Part shown: positions 11,203 to 23,429 of the stretch, in pieces
Layout: each line of letters begins with the position of its first letter
Position numbering within the stretch: the stretch's first letter is position 1
Source: Caenorhabditis elegans
Lineage: Eukaryota; Nematoda; Chromadorea; Rhabditida; Rhabditidae
Assembly (NCBI RefSeq): GCF_000002985.6
Contig: NC_003280.10
Span: forward strand, 5,576,501 to 5,640,500
Reading direction: 5' to 3'
DNA: 64,000 nt
Made by a program: the position numbers and the translations under genes
The notes under the pieces: generated by a model
Told to the model about the DNA's origin: nothing
Database searches by the model: none
What the model saw: only the letters and a program-made list of their open reading frames with translations

Positions 11203-12508
11203 CTAATTTTCTATATCTATTTCCGAGTCCGTTCCCTTTTCCATTTTGATATTCGTATTGTCTTCTTTGACTTCAACGAACGTGTTTCCTTCAAGCTTGA
11301 ATGCCAGTACTTTCTCCTGGGAAACAACATTTGGAACAGCTGTTTTAAGAAGTCGTCCACGAGAACTGAAATCCGCTTGCGGGAAATGTTTTCGACACAT
11401 GTAATTTGCAGGTTTCATTCGAAGACGTATACGGAATTGTTCTCCTAATATTGCCACCCATCTGGCAATTCGTTGCTCGGTTTTTGGAACTTGCGTCATG
11501 TATCGCTTTTCGTACACTTCCAAGCAGTAGCAGCATTGTAGTGGATGTTCCATGTTTTGGTTAATCATTGTATATGATCTATTTGGAAGACTGGGTGTGG
11601 TTTTCTTGATAATTCGAAGAATTGAAGATGAACACGAATCTTCTTCAAGTTTCTGTTTTCTCGGCTGTCGGAAACATTTAGGTAAAATTCCATTCACAGC
11701 AGTCGTGGATGAACACTCGACAGTCTCTTCAAATGGAATATCCTCTTCTTTTATTATTGGACCGGTCACAGCCTGTAATATTTTCATATTTTTCACTAGA
11801 ATCAATTTTCTAAACAACTCACCCCGGCTTCTGGATGGTTTAGAACAAACATGTAAGCTGAATGAATAAGCTTATCCTCCTCAAACTGTTTTCCCATCAA
11901 ATGACTCGCGAACTTTTCGACTTGAGACACTTTTCTCGGACGGGCTCGGAATATTCTTAAAGCGCCGCCCACACCGAACATATTCAAAATCGCTGTCGAC
12001 GCCTCCGAATAATGGGAACTGCATGTATATACGGCTGGTTGTTTGTAGATACGAGTGCACTCTTCCACGAACAGTTTCCTCTGAAAGATTGCTGCCAAAA
12101 GAATGAATAGCTTTTCATTTTCATCGGTCATCATCGAAATATCAGCAATAGGTTTAATGGTTCGGCAAATCTGGCACAAACGATGGCTGCTGGAAAAAAA
12201 GTTTTCAAAGTCAATATTCAACGCTTTTTTAAATACATTTTGATCGGAAGCTTTCTAGTACTCGCATAATTCAATCGTGGATCATTGCTGCACGTAGGGC
12301 CGGCAGATGGTACCTCTTTTGAGACAATTTTTCGAGAAACCAGCACGAAACGTCTTTTTGGTTCTGGTGGTGTTGACGAGGGATCTCTGAAATTTTAGAT
12401 TTAAATTTTTATGACCGAATACTCAGAATATTACATTTGTTCCGCGGCTTTCCTATCTTCGACATACGATGTTGTAATTTCTACCTCCACTGCGCCATTT
12501 TCAGACAT
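11203..12508 (-). CDS. THAP-like zinc-finger protein
   Basis: Four exons: 12508-12435, 12386-12237, 12189-11823 and 11772-11203, giving 386 residues. ATG 12508 follows a TTATGTTTCAG acceptor by two bases, typical of SL1 trans-splicing. The C-terminal half contains a C2CH THAP signature: CCYCLEVYEKRY, then about 40 residues on YMCRKHFPQADF, then LLKTAVPNV (the AVP box). An N-terminal module has a similar but degenerate spacing (LCQICRTIKP, then YTCSSHYSEAS). Two tandem THAP-like fingers suggest a DNA-binding, chromatin-associated nuclear factor, as in the LIN-36/LIN-15B-type proteins of nematodes. The target is unknown. Tail ends ...SEIDIEN. It lies 585 bp downstream of cdc-14 on the same strand. 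Confidence 0.7.
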
Positions 12509-13092
12509 TTCTGAAACATAAATTTTGTACATTAAAAAATTATAAAAATATTTATTTATTATTTTCTAGCATCTGAAAAATAGAATTTAAAAGAAAACGC
12601 TCAATTTTCGGAAATCAAAAGAGAAAAATTATATCAAAATTTAAAACTGAATATTCTGAAACTCCGCCCACTGCAATATCGCCGCACACTTTTTTCGAGA
12701 TTTATTAGGATTTATAATCAAGCAATAATTTTACAATTTTCCAATGAATAAAGTGAATAAAGCAATGAAACCATCAATAATACATAAAATTTTTCGACGC
12801 CTGCGTCAGTTGGCATGCACTATGATACAGTTTTTTGAATATACATACAATGATTAATTCATGAATACAAAAGTCGTTCGATCGACAAGTTTGAAAGCTA
12901 AGGTTTGTAAAGGCAGATGTAATATTATGGCATTATTATCGGAGAAAGGACTAGACAAGGTAAAATGTCAATCGCTTGCTGGGAGCTGTATTTTAGAAAT
13001 AGGATAAAAGTTTGAGAACTAGTGAATATTATGAAATTTGAAAAATTATGAGAAGTTGAGAGTTTATCTGATTTCGATGTCGTTCTTACGAA

Positions 13093-16000
13093 TTACGAGG
13101 CAGTTTTTCTTCTTTTCTGTAAAAAATTGAGCCTTAATATTTCTTGATGAAGTTCTAACTCAAAGTGTTCACAAGTTTACATACCCCTAAAAGAGCTTCT
13201 GTATTCGCTGCGAGACCAGCTCCAGGAATAACGTGAGCTTCTTTCCTTGGTCTAATATCATAGCTTTTCCCATTGGCACATAGCTCTACACGAACCCCTG
13301 TTGATGGATACGGTCTTGGTCGGGAGACTTGAATTTTTTTGAGAGAGGACGTAGATTTAGAAGTCCCTGGCATTGAGAGTATCCGCTTTGGTGGCTTGCT
13401 TTCAGCAGTCAAAGAGCATTTGGTTATCTGGAACGATGAAGAAAGAATAGATTTTTTTAAAAAGAGGTTTATTAAATCTGTTCAAAATTCAAATAGGAAG
13501 GTTAGATGCTATAAAATGGAATGTAGTACGACAATTAACAAGAGCAAAATGTAAAAGGAGCAACATGAGCACACGTGACAAACTAAGAAAAGCATACAGA
13601 ATGTGTAATAAAAAAGAGCACGGTTTTAGTAGACAATATCGAGATTTGATTTTTAGAGCAAGAGCAGCTATCTTGTTCGTTGTACAGAAATTCTTCAATT
13701 TTTGGTATTTACAGGAACAGCCTTGAATTTATATAGTTCAGAAAGTTTCAAAGTTCACCCGAAATAAAAAACTGTCTGTACCGTAGGCTCGGATAAGATG
13801 ATAGAAAAGGCAACAAAATGATTGAATGAATTGAGAGTAGCAATGTGAGAGGAGTAGGGATACGGTAGTGTGTACATTCATCATTTCCGCTCACAACTTC
13901 TTGTCATATACATTGACGGTAATGTTGAAGTGGAAACCGATCCACGTGCCAATGGTTTCTTGTCTCCGTATAATCCACGAGACGATGTCGAATATCCTTG
14001 AGTTGTTGAATAGTTATGTGGAGAAAGTGGAGCTCGAGACGACGTTGTCGGTGGTGGACGATGAGCCATTATACTATGCGGTGAATCAGGAGGCACTCGA
14101 ACAAGACCAAACTGCAACGAGATACAACACTGCCACGTCACGATATTTAAAATAAATAACGGGGATGTGATTATGGTCCTTTTAAGAAGGAGCATGCAAG
14201 TGGGAAGAATTAACCAAATAAATTATCATGCAGAATTTTGAGAAGATTTAATTTCAATGTATCTATCTAATTTAGTTTCCCCAATTACTCACCTGTGGTT
14301 GAAGGCTGAATGGAGTAGATGTGGTACTTCCAATTGGATTTTCAGATCGGAGTCTCGCCTTATAGCGGGGGCTGGTTCCATCGGTATATGAAGGGGACAT
14401 TGGTTTTATTGGTGTAGTCGGTGACAAGTATCGTGTGGTCTCACTTCTTCGAGATGCCATTGACGGGAATACAGCAGATGCTGGCTGAAAAAAAAGAAAA
14501 ATAAATTAATGAAAATATTGAATATTACAAAGGCGCAGAAAATTGAAATTTTTGCTCAGAAAATACGGTACCCGGTTTCGGCACAAAGGCGTGCGCACAA
14601 CGGCGTAAAGAGTACTGTAATTTTAAATGTTCGTTATTGCGGAAAAATCGACGAAATTCCGCAGCAGCGTGAGATTGAAATTACAGTACTCTATTAAAGG
14701 CGCATGCTCTTTTGCATTTAAAAAAATTGTCGTGTCGAGACCGGGCACGATATTTTTGCCGCAAAAACCACAGAATTTTGCATCTGAGTAATATCTCAAT
14801 TGATTATGGTAATCTAAAACAATGGTATGATGAGGGATTAGGAATAAAGCAACTCTAAAATATTTCACACCACGTTTAAACTGAAAGCAAATTGTTTGGG
14901 AAAAAAGAAAATGGTTTGAGCACACAATGAGTGAGAGTTATACCTCGTAGAACAACGAGTTGTGGAATCTGTAGCTCTCGTTTCCCTGAAACTGTTTTGT
15001 TTATGGCTAAACTAAAACTTTCTGGCGTTGAATGAGAGCTCATTTTTAATATACCAAGTTTGTTTATAACTTACAGTTCTAGTAAGAGTTGACGTGGTAT
15101 TTCCTGATGAATTTCTAGTTCGATAAGCAACATTTCCATTTGGTGTTGTTTTTAACTGACGGCTACTCGTTCCAGATGATGTTCCATTTTTTGACGGTGT
15201 GACAATAATTGGTTCACGATTTCGATTCAAATATGCTTGGCTCGGAACAGTCATTTGTGGTGTTGAACTTTTGACAAATCTCCGACTCGAGGAACTGTTG
15301 GGACTTGTTGTCTCTGATTCGTGTTGATGCTTGGCTTTCAATTGTAGAAGTCGGTCGCCTTGTGATCTTCCTTGATCGTCTAGAGCAGTCTCATCGACGA
15401 CACGAGATGGTTTAGTGGATCTTCTAGATTCGGATGTTCCAGCAGGGGCTATTGTTACTGGAGCAGTTGACCTTCCATTTTGAACTTGCACACGCCTTCG
15501 AAGGATATTTGGACGAGTGTTTTCTCGACTTTTCGGAGATATCCTTTCTTCTCCTAAATTTATATCATCCACTTGATTAACAAGACGTCGTACATTTCTT
15601 TTTTCTTCTTTGTTTTGAGTAAGATGAACACCATTTGATTGGGACAGTGACCAACAGAACTTTTGTTTCTCAATGAGATAAGGTTGTTGTGGTCCGATAA
15701 CTGAGCCAGGTCGACATACACGTAGCCAACCCATACACTCTCCAGCAGTCAATCCATACTCTTTCATCATCCAACAAGCGATCAAAGTCCCAGTTCTCCC
15801 GAGACCTGCTTTGCAGTGAACAGCGACTCCTCCTTTTGTATTATCAACAACTTTTATAAATTTCAGCATGATTTCATCAGAAGGTGTACTTCCATCTATG
15901 AAGAATAAGTCAACATGATCAAATCCGGCTTTTGTGAACTTCGAAGCATCATAGTTTTTTGCATTCAACCGAACAATTGTTGAAACTTTGTTCTCACGGA

Positions 16001-16873
16001 AGTAGTCGAAATAAACATCTGGAGCATGATACGGATACCCGTTCTCCTCGCGGCTTTCATTATGAGGCCCGCAGAAACTTAGAATTTTTCCTGGGATAAT
16101 CCAATTGAAATCTCCATTCTCAACGCGCTCATAAAACTCATATTCCTCATAGTCAAAGTCTGAGAAGTCGAGCCATCCAAATTTCAATGCTTTTTCGATT
16201 CCTCGCAAAACATCATGCAAATGGAGAAGATATTGAGGTGATCCCATAGAGGCATCACGGAATCCAACAAATTTTACAGTTTCTCCGGAAGACACTTTCA
16301 AATATGCATCGTCGGCAGAGAATCCTTGATAGATTATCTGAAATACATTTTCATTATTTTAGAGATCAAGAATTTTTAGAAAATATACATTTCTGTCATT
16401 AACTTACCAGATATGCTCCGAGTACATAGGCAGTATTTACTCGTATTTTGTCATATTGCCCTGTCCCATCATCCTGACAAAAAAGCACCACTCGTCGGCT
16501 TCGCTTTTCTTCGACCTAAACGAGTGTGTTATCTAATCTATCATCAATCTTGGAATGAGCTCACCTCTAGCAGTTTGCCTACTTGGACACATAATCGATA
16601 GAGAACTGAAAGATTCCATGGACCAAAATCCTCGTAAAAAGGTTCGTAATGAAACTTGTTGTTGATATTGATGAAGCAAGTTTTCTTTACTGATTTATCT
16701 GATTTGTCGATAGCATCAGGATTGGGAAAGCAACCGAAATAAAGTCGATTGGGTAGCAACTGAAATTAAAATATATTATTTTCAGATTTTCAAACATTTT
16801 AAAATGAACAACTCACTTCTGTCAAAGTATTTTCAATTGTATTGTTACGACGTGGGGAGTGGTCTTCTCTCAT
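13093..16873 (-). CDS. cdc-14: Dual-specificity phosphatase CDC-14, alternative C-termini
   Basis: Shared exons: 16873-16817, 16759-16565, 16515-16408, 16337-15075, 14985-14944 and 14484-14293. The CDC14 N-terminal domain occupies about residues 1-160 (RLYFGCFPNPD, FCQDDGTGQYDKIRVNTAYV). The catalytic domain carries the P-loop HCKAGLGRTG with nucleophile Cys295. After about residue 360 the protein is Ser/Arg/Pro-rich and disordered. It removes phosphates placed by CDKs on Ser-Pro sites, controlling mitotic exit, midzone function and cell-cycle quiescence. Three ends are readable: read-through of exon 4 to a stop at 15012 (561 aa); exon 14111-13881 (695 aa); or skipping to 13427-13185 plus 13116-13093 (707 aa, ending KRRKTAS). 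All junctions are in phase 0. The 14943-14485 intron contains a hairpin repeat. Confidence 0.93.
14555..14765. repeat. Dispersed hairpin repeat, copy 1 (cdc-14 intron)
   Basis: Left arm (ATACGGTACCCGGTTTCG, GGCG, AGTACTG) at about 14562-14618; right arm (ACAGTACTC, AAAGGCGCATG, CGTGTCGAGACCGGGCACG) at about 14684-14755 in inverted order. It is the same family as copies at 22.3, 24.1, 39.0, 40.3, 41.6, 49.3 and 58.7 kb. Confidence 0.75.
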
Positions 16874-18214
16874 TTTTTTTATTACTATTATATGGTTCTG
16901 CCTCTACTAGCACATTCCGTAGCGCCTGCAATAAAAAAACGATTGTGTTCGTGCTGTGTGGCTAGATAAATACAAACGAAAGTTGGCTCAGCTGCTCGGA
17001 AAGCAAGAGAATAGAGGTAAATAAGAAATAGAGGAATTCGGGTACTGTACGAAAATAAAAGGAGAGTTCTAAGAATTTATCGATTAGGTGATAAGATGTC
17101 GAGTAATGATGTGAAAAATGTGACATGCAATTGGGTTGGGCTGCTGGGAGAAGAAATAAACACGAGTCGCAGAGAGTGTCCCTTCCCGATCTCTCCCACA
17201 CAGAATGATGATGCACTTGGCCCTGAGAAAGAATAGGAAACAGTAGGGAAATGAAGGTGACGCAGAGACTTTGGCGGGGTTTGGCAGCGTGCCAATTGTT
17301 CAGTCACATTGACTGTCTTGTGTTTGAATTTGTTTGCAGTAGGGCAGTATTGCATTGGTTATTATACAAAGAAAATGAACAAGTTACTAACAAAGAAAAG
17401 AAGAATTGAATTTTATTAAAAAGGAGAAGAAATCGATTTTGTTGAATTCAATGAAGATATAAGAAATTGGATTAATTTGAGAACTATATATATATTTTGG
17501 GCAGTTTCAAAAATGCAACTAAGAGTTATAATTATATTTTATACTTATAAAATATGATTCAAAATTTGGGATTTGATAAGATTTTAAAACATACAGATTT
17601 AAAATTTTTTTCTTCTGAAATTCATTACGTTTCTAGCATCTACTATTTAAATTATAAATTTATTCATATTTAAAACTAGATTTTGAGAAATTTTGTTGCC
17701 GCTGATGGCAGAGAAGGCTTCTTTTATTGGAGATTTCCATTAAATTATAAAAATATTGAAATAATATTTTATGCAAAATGTCTTACAATAGGAGAAAAAG
17801 AAAAGATTGTTGAAAAATAAAAATGAATAAAAAAACACAAAAATAAATTTTGAATGTAATTTTTCTCAGCGGAGCGCACTTGCGCGTGTGTCGAGACCAC
17901 TCACTTTAGAAGAATGCAAAACCTGAGAACAATGTTTCTTTAAAAAAACAATTGTTTACTATGATTAGGGTAATTGATCAATTAATAAACTTTTTTTGAA
18001 GCCAAAAAGCTAAACTTGAAAGATTTTACAACTAAAAAAATATACTCTTTTGCGTTGTTTTTTGTTCATACACCCGCTTTCCACAAGATCGCATTCCTAA
18101 AACTGGTGTCGTCTCATTCTTTTTTATTTCCTAAAATTTCTGAAAATAAAGTTTTAACTGCATTCTTTTCGGTTACTCTTTGTTTTATATTTATTTTAAA
18201 CGTTAATTTTCAGA
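16874..18214. other. Divergent promoter region cdc-14 / TTC4-like gene
   Basis: 1.34 kb. The cdc-14-proximal half (16900-17360) is less AT-rich and probably holds 5' UTR and promoter. 17400-18200 is very AT-rich. GCGCGTGTGTCGAGACC at about 17881-17900 is an isolated fragment of the hairpin repeat family. No gene seen. Confidence 0.55.
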
Positions 18215-19838
18215 ATGAATCATCAATATTCACCAATGGATCTTCCCCAGAAGAAGAAATTCACTGAGTCAGAGCGAGCAGCCCTTGCGAAGAAACTTGA
18301 TGACGACCTAGATCAGTTCATGGAAGAAATGGCTGCGAGAAAAGTAATTTCATATTTAAATCTCTGCAATCGTGACATTAAATCTTACATTTTCAGTCTG
18401 ATAAGAAAGAAGAACGAAAACCGTTTGATTTCGATGACTGGTGCAAAGAGATTGATCAACATCCTGCATTCATGACAGAAATGCCCACGGATGGAAAATA
18501 TCAGGACACTATTGAAGCTTTACAGGCAAGTAAATGGATAATAATATCGAATTAATACGTACAAATATTCAGTCTATGAAATACGATAAAGAAGACGACG
18601 AGGATAAGCAAATGAATGCAGAACATCACAAAGAGGAAGGAAACAAACATTTCAAATTTAAGAAGTATAGATGGGCGACTGATTGCTATTCTAATGGTAT
18701 CTCTGAATAAGAAATCCAGAAAATTTTATACTAAAGTTAGAAATTTACAGGCATCAAAGAAAATTCACCTGATAGGAAATTGAACGCTGTGCTCTATTTC
18801 AACCGAGCCGCAGCTCAAAAACATCTCGGTAATCTTCGATCTGCAATTAAAGACTGCTCGATGGGACGGAAGTTTGATCCAACTCATCTGAAAGGTGTAA
18901 TTCGAGGAGCCGAATGTCTTCTGGAATTGGAATATGCAAAAGACGCGCTGAATTGGATTGAAAGCAGCAAAAAGATTTTCGCATTCACGAAAGAAACTTC
19001 TGACACTCGTATGTTCAATTTTGATTTAAAAAAAAGTTAAATTTTCACAATTTTATTTTACAGCGGATCTTACTGATGATGAGAAAAAATTCATAGATCA
19101 ATTGGAAACACTTCGAGTAAAATCAGTTGAACTGTCATTGAAAGAAGAAAGAGATAAAAGAAAATCAAGAGCCGAAGAAAGAAAAGAGACAGAATCGAAG
19201 AAACAACTATTAGATGCACTCAAGGAACGGAATTTGAATTTATGTCCCCGCGTTCCGTTTGATCGTCCCGAACTCATGGATATGGCGAGACTTACCGTAT
19301 CCCTTCCGTTGATGCATTCAGTAAGTTTAATTTATTCTGAAACTTTGAGTTTCTCTAATTTTCTACATTTCAGCATGAATGTGTCAAATTCGATGATGAT
19401 CTAAATCTTGTATGGCCGATCCTTCTACAATATCCCGAAGCTGGTCAAACTGATGTTCTTACCGAGACAAATGAATTAACAACCGTCGGAGAATTGTTAA
19501 AAGAAGTGTTAAATTCACCAGCTCAGTGGGATCCGGAGCACAAATTCAATTTTGAGAATGTTCGGTTCTTCGTATCGGATGAATATGATGAATATTTGAT
19601 GGAAGTGTACGAATGGAATGATTTCAAATCGGTGCTTAGCATGCCAGGATATCAAATAAAACAGGGGCTTCCTGTAATTATGGTGAGTTTTTCCACAAAA
19701 CGCTGAATTATGGGTTTATCATTTCCAAAATTGTTAAAATAAAATAATTCGACAATTTTTCAGATTATGACCAAAGAAAAAGCCGCAAGTTCCCTAGAAG
19801 CATTGGCTGAGGATGAGAATCGATACGTTGCTAAATAA
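18215..19838 (+). CDS. TPR co-chaperone, TTC4/Cns1 family
   Basis: Seven exons: 18215-18343, 18397-18525, 18573-18696, 18751-19008, 19064-19320, 19374-19682 and 19764-19838, giving 426 residues. ATG follows a TTTTCAGA acceptor, suggesting trans-splicing. The middle contains TPR repeats (EHHKEEGNKHFKFKKYRWAT; VLYFNRAAAQKHLGNLRSAI). They are preceded by the conserved FDFDDWCKEIDQHPAFM segment and followed by a coiled coil and the C-terminal wheel domain typical of TTC4/Cns1. The family binds the EEVD tails of Hsp90/Hsp70 and supports eEF2 folding. Intron 2 (18526-18572) starts with GC, not GT. The next gene starts 232 bp downstream on the same strand, an operon-like spacing. I believe this is C17G10.2. 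Confidence 0.88.
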
Positions 19839-20070
19839 AATTGTTGTCATTTGATTACAAATTCTGTTATTTTACTTCATCCCGTTGTTTTGTTGTGTTA
19901 TTTACTTCCTGACTTGTTGTGTCTTTTTTTTTTGTGCAAAAAAAATTATTAATAATTACAAAATTCCTTTACCCATTTTTAAAAACTTATGGTTAATAAC
20001 CGATGGTTTTTATCTGGAAGAATTTGTCATTTCACAATTAAATTAGGTATTAATTTCAGATAATTCAGCT

Positions 20071-21819
20071 ATGAAACGTAAATCGAAAGCTGGAGGAGCC
20101 AGTGACAAATCGAAATCACCAAAGCTAAAGAAAAGAAGAAGTGTTGTCCTGGAACCTATTCATATCAGTCCGAAATATCTTGAAGACAAGTTCAAAACGG
20201 AATTTAAGAAAGGATTTGAGAGTAAGTCAATTAATAAAAAGTTTAAAAGCGATATATTGCAATTTTTATAGAATCAAATGGCCCATTTCCTCATTGGCAA
20301 CTCCGAAACTTTGTGGATAACAGCGACAACGTGGTAGAAAAGATCGAAGACGAGCTACAAAACTTTGAAGGTTGGAAAAGAAAAGAGAATGATCTGTACT
20401 CTTTGTATCAATCTGATGATCTGAAATCAATTAATCCAGTTGAAAATCCAGCTGTATTTTCTTTTCGGTAAGAAATATATTTTCTTGATTCTTCTATTTG
20501 CTTTATTAATAATAAGTTAATTCCAGACAATTCTTATACAAGGAAGTCAAAGAATGGCTCCAAAACGTATCAGGAGTGGAGCTGACTGAGCAAGTTGACT
20601 GTAATGGAAGCTGTTACGCAAGAACAGACTCACTATTACCACATAATGATCTCGTATGTTTTTATTTAATAATTTTTTGATTGCATTTTTTAAATTGTAG
20701 ATTGAAACTCGTCGATTCGCATTTGTCTATTACATCACATCAGCTGACTGGGATTCGGAAGTGAATGGTGGAGATTTGCAGCTTTTTAATCACGACAGTA
20801 CGTTAAACGTTTAATTATAAAATTCACATTCACATGATTTTTATTTCAGAAAAACTACAACCAACTTCTGTGGCTGCTCAATTCTCACCATTACGTAATT
20901 CCTTTATGCTATTCGAAGTGTCTGAAAAATCTTGGCACCGAGTTGCCGAAATGCTTTCCGAAGAACCTCGTTTATCGATCAACGGATGGTTCCACTCAAC
21001 TCGACGGATCGAACCAAAAAAGCCAGCAGTAGAAGCTATTCAACGATTTGTACCAGAGGCGGCGTGTAAATTGTCGAAACTCATCAGCAAAGAATATTTA
21101 CAAAAAGAAAGGCAAGATGAAGTGCAACAAACATTTGCTGACAGTTCTGAACTTAATTTGAGTAAATTTATATTCGTAAGTTATTTATTTTCATATCGTG
21201 AATATATTTTGTTTTAATTCTAGGAAGAAATTCATGATAATGCATATTCTGAATTAATTTCCAACCCATCTTGCTTTGAAACTGTTGGCCCGGTTAGCAA
21301 ACGCCACGTTGCACGTCTTGATGAAGAAAAATCTGCGGATCTGCAGAATACTAAAAGAATAATTCAATGTCTGAAGTCCAAAAATTTTGCAAAACTGGCA
21401 GCCAAACTGACTGGAGTTACAGTAACCGGAGCTCAAACAAGTGTTAAAGTTAGTCGTGTGGAGCATGGAACATATTGGGTTCTGGGAGATGAAGATGCTG
21501 AACAAAGTTCAACTGATGGATACTGTCTGGATGTTCACCTATTCGTACAGAAAACCAATTGGGATGATGAAGCTGGTGGTGACCTGATTTACATCGAAGA
21601 AGGTGATACGGAAGAGGTAATTTGAAAGTTTCGTTTTTTTAATTTGAAAAATAAAATAAATTCCAGCTCCTACGAATTTCCCCATCACCAAACGCCGCAT
21701 CAATAGTGTTCCGTGAGCCTGGTGTGATATCGTTTATGAAATACGCCAATTGCAAATCATCTGATCCGTTCTTCCTTTTCACAGTATCATTCTACAATGT
21801 TCAAGTTGTCGAAGACTAA
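20071..21819 (+). CDS. 2OG-Fe(II) prolyl hydroxylase, OGFOD1/Tpa1 family
   Basis: Seven exons: 20071-20221, 20272-20467, 20527-20653, 20701-20797, 20850-21175, 21224-21616 and 21667-21819, giving 480 residues. A basic N-terminus (KRKSKAGGASDKSKSPKLKK) looks like a nuclear signal. The catalytic double-stranded beta helix shows His155 and Asp157 in LLPHNDL, the distal His220 in SEKSWHRV and the 2-oxoglutarate-binding Arg231 ahead of LSINGWFH. A second, degenerate oxygenase-like domain fills the C-terminus (KTNWDDEAGGDLIYIEEGD), as in OGFOD1/Tpa1. The family hydroxylates a proline of ribosomal protein uS12 and affects translation fidelity. Probably the downstream gene of an operon with the TTC4-like gene: TTAATTTCAG 11 bp before the ATG is a trans-splice acceptor. 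I believe this is C17G10.1. Confidence 0.9.
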
Positions 21820-21952
21820 AAACTACTATTCTATTCATTTTTTGTTCTGTTATTTTATGCGTTAATCTTGTTCTATTTTTCGGTTTTGTTAATTTTGATT
21901 GTCATCATTATTGTTTATTTTGTTGAAACATCATGAAAGATTTCGTGAGATT

Positions 21953-22874
21953 TCAATGTTCTTCTTCATCGGCTGGCTGACCATCGTGCACAGTTAGAGA
22001 GTCGATCACAAGTCTCTTCTCAGTCTCCAATTGGATTTCAGTAAGAACTGCATTGAATGGGGTTCGACGTGTCACAGAATCACTCAAGGTGACTGATTCA
22101 GTGAATTGGACTAGTTTGCCATCTTTTACATCAACAAATCGAGAGAGCTGGAAAATTTGGACATTGAAAAAATATTGGAAAGTTGGAAATTACCGAATAA
22201 GTACACGCCTGTTCTGGAGTCAATTTTCCCATGAATTTACGATACCACTCTTCAATTTCAAGTTGTTTAATACAGATGCGAAATTTTGCCAATTTTAGTT
22301 ACTTTCAATATGGTATGTTCCTTTAAGGGTTACTGTAAATTCCAACCTGCATAATTTCAATTGATTTTTCACAATTTTCGATGAAACGTTATTATTTTTG
22401 AAATACTGATTTTAAAAAACAAGAAAACAATATAAAAATCACACCAAGTTTTGAGAAAGCGAGAGAAAATCTATGAAAAATTATTGGAAAATTCTGTTGG
22501 AAATTACAGTACTCTTTTAAAGGTGCATACCTTTTTGCAATTCACAAAAAAAATTTCGTGACGAGACCTTATACCGTACTATTGATGCAAAAATCTCTGC
22601 AATTCGATAACCCACCGTTGGCGTCAAAGCTTTCAGAAAAATACGTGGAAAAATCGGAAATACTTTGATTTCGAACTGAACTTTCGATTCCTTCCAATGT
22701 TTTATCTATTTCCACATTATAATCAATTGGTTCCTTCAAAGTTTCTGGTTTTCAATGATATGAAACATTTTTTAAAGAATTAGAGAAACTCACGATTTTT
22801 ATCAATTTCGCTGAGATTACTGTAGAAATGTCAAAAGTTAACAAAATAATGATTGAGTAATAAATATACTGCAT
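21953..22874 (-). CDS. Possible small secreted nematode protein, middle exon unresolved
   Basis: Coding character is clear in three pieces. The first, from ATG 22874, encodes a signal-peptide-like MQYIYYSIIILLTFDISTV and ends at a GT near 22790. A second (about 22750-22577) reads EPIDYNVEIDKTLEGIESS and SESFDANGGLSNCRDFCIN. The last exon, 22147-21953, encodes LSRFVDVKDGKLVQFTESVT through to a stop, with a minus-strand AATAAA about 35 bp beyond it. A further in-frame piece ending at 22194 (WYRKFMGKLTPEQACTY) joins the last exon perfectly, but no good acceptor precedes it and stops interrupt its frame. The composition suggests an NTF2-like nematode secreted protein. A hairpin repeat occupies the problem intron, so the gene may be broken or its splicing altered. 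Confidence 0.45.
22306..22590. repeat. Dispersed hairpin repeat, copy 2
   Basis: Arm with CCTTTAAGGGTTACTGTAAAT at about 22320-22340 and inverted arm with TTACAGTACTCTTTTAAAGG and GACGAGACCTTATACCGTA at 22505-22580. The right arm supplies the GTATAAGG used as the apparent donor of the second exon of the minus-strand small gene. Confidence 0.7.
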
Positions 22875-23429
22875 TTCAATTTTTAATGAACTCTAGTTCT
22901 ACTAGTACCACACTTTTATATCATTTTGTGCCATTATTCTTAAGTATATATTGGTTTTTTTTTTCAGGTTTTTTCAAAACGTGTTTATTTTATGGGTTTG
23001 AGGCTACTAAAACATCATACAATAAAAAAGTTTTTAGAATGAAACGTTATGGGAGATATTTTTCAAAAAAATTATTTTTGGAATGCGCTTGAAATTCTTC
23101 AAGTTTCCACAGAAATGCTTTCCAAACTTTCTATATTCATCAAAGTTCTCCTCGTGGGGGAGGAGCATACCGACACAGAGAAGATAGCAATACGCGGAAC
23201 TCGCAATAAGTCGGCTGCTTCACTTAAATGCTAGTCGGCAAGTGTATAGTTTTCTACCCGTGATGAAGAAATTAGATCCAACTCCCAGGCCAGTTGATAC
23301 GTCTTCTGGTTCATGCAGATAAAGGCGAACGAACGGGTTTTGATAATTTTGGAAACCAATTAGCAACGATTGTAAACTTATTTATTATATAGAGGTCGGA
23401 AAGAAAAAATCATTATATGGCAGTTTCAG
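22875..23429. other. Intergenic, no gene seen
   Basis: About 550 bp. Overlapping + strand open frames (22853-23234) are AT-rich with no domains or splice sites. GGGGGAGGAGCATACC near 23157 is a locally GC-rich spot of unknown meaning. Confidence 0.5.

Noticed and set aside
22300-22350. Apparent coding peptide LEFTVTLKGTYHIE on the minus strand near the small secreted gene
   Set aside because: The sequence is an arm of the dispersed hairpin repeat, and its frame ends in a stop right after.
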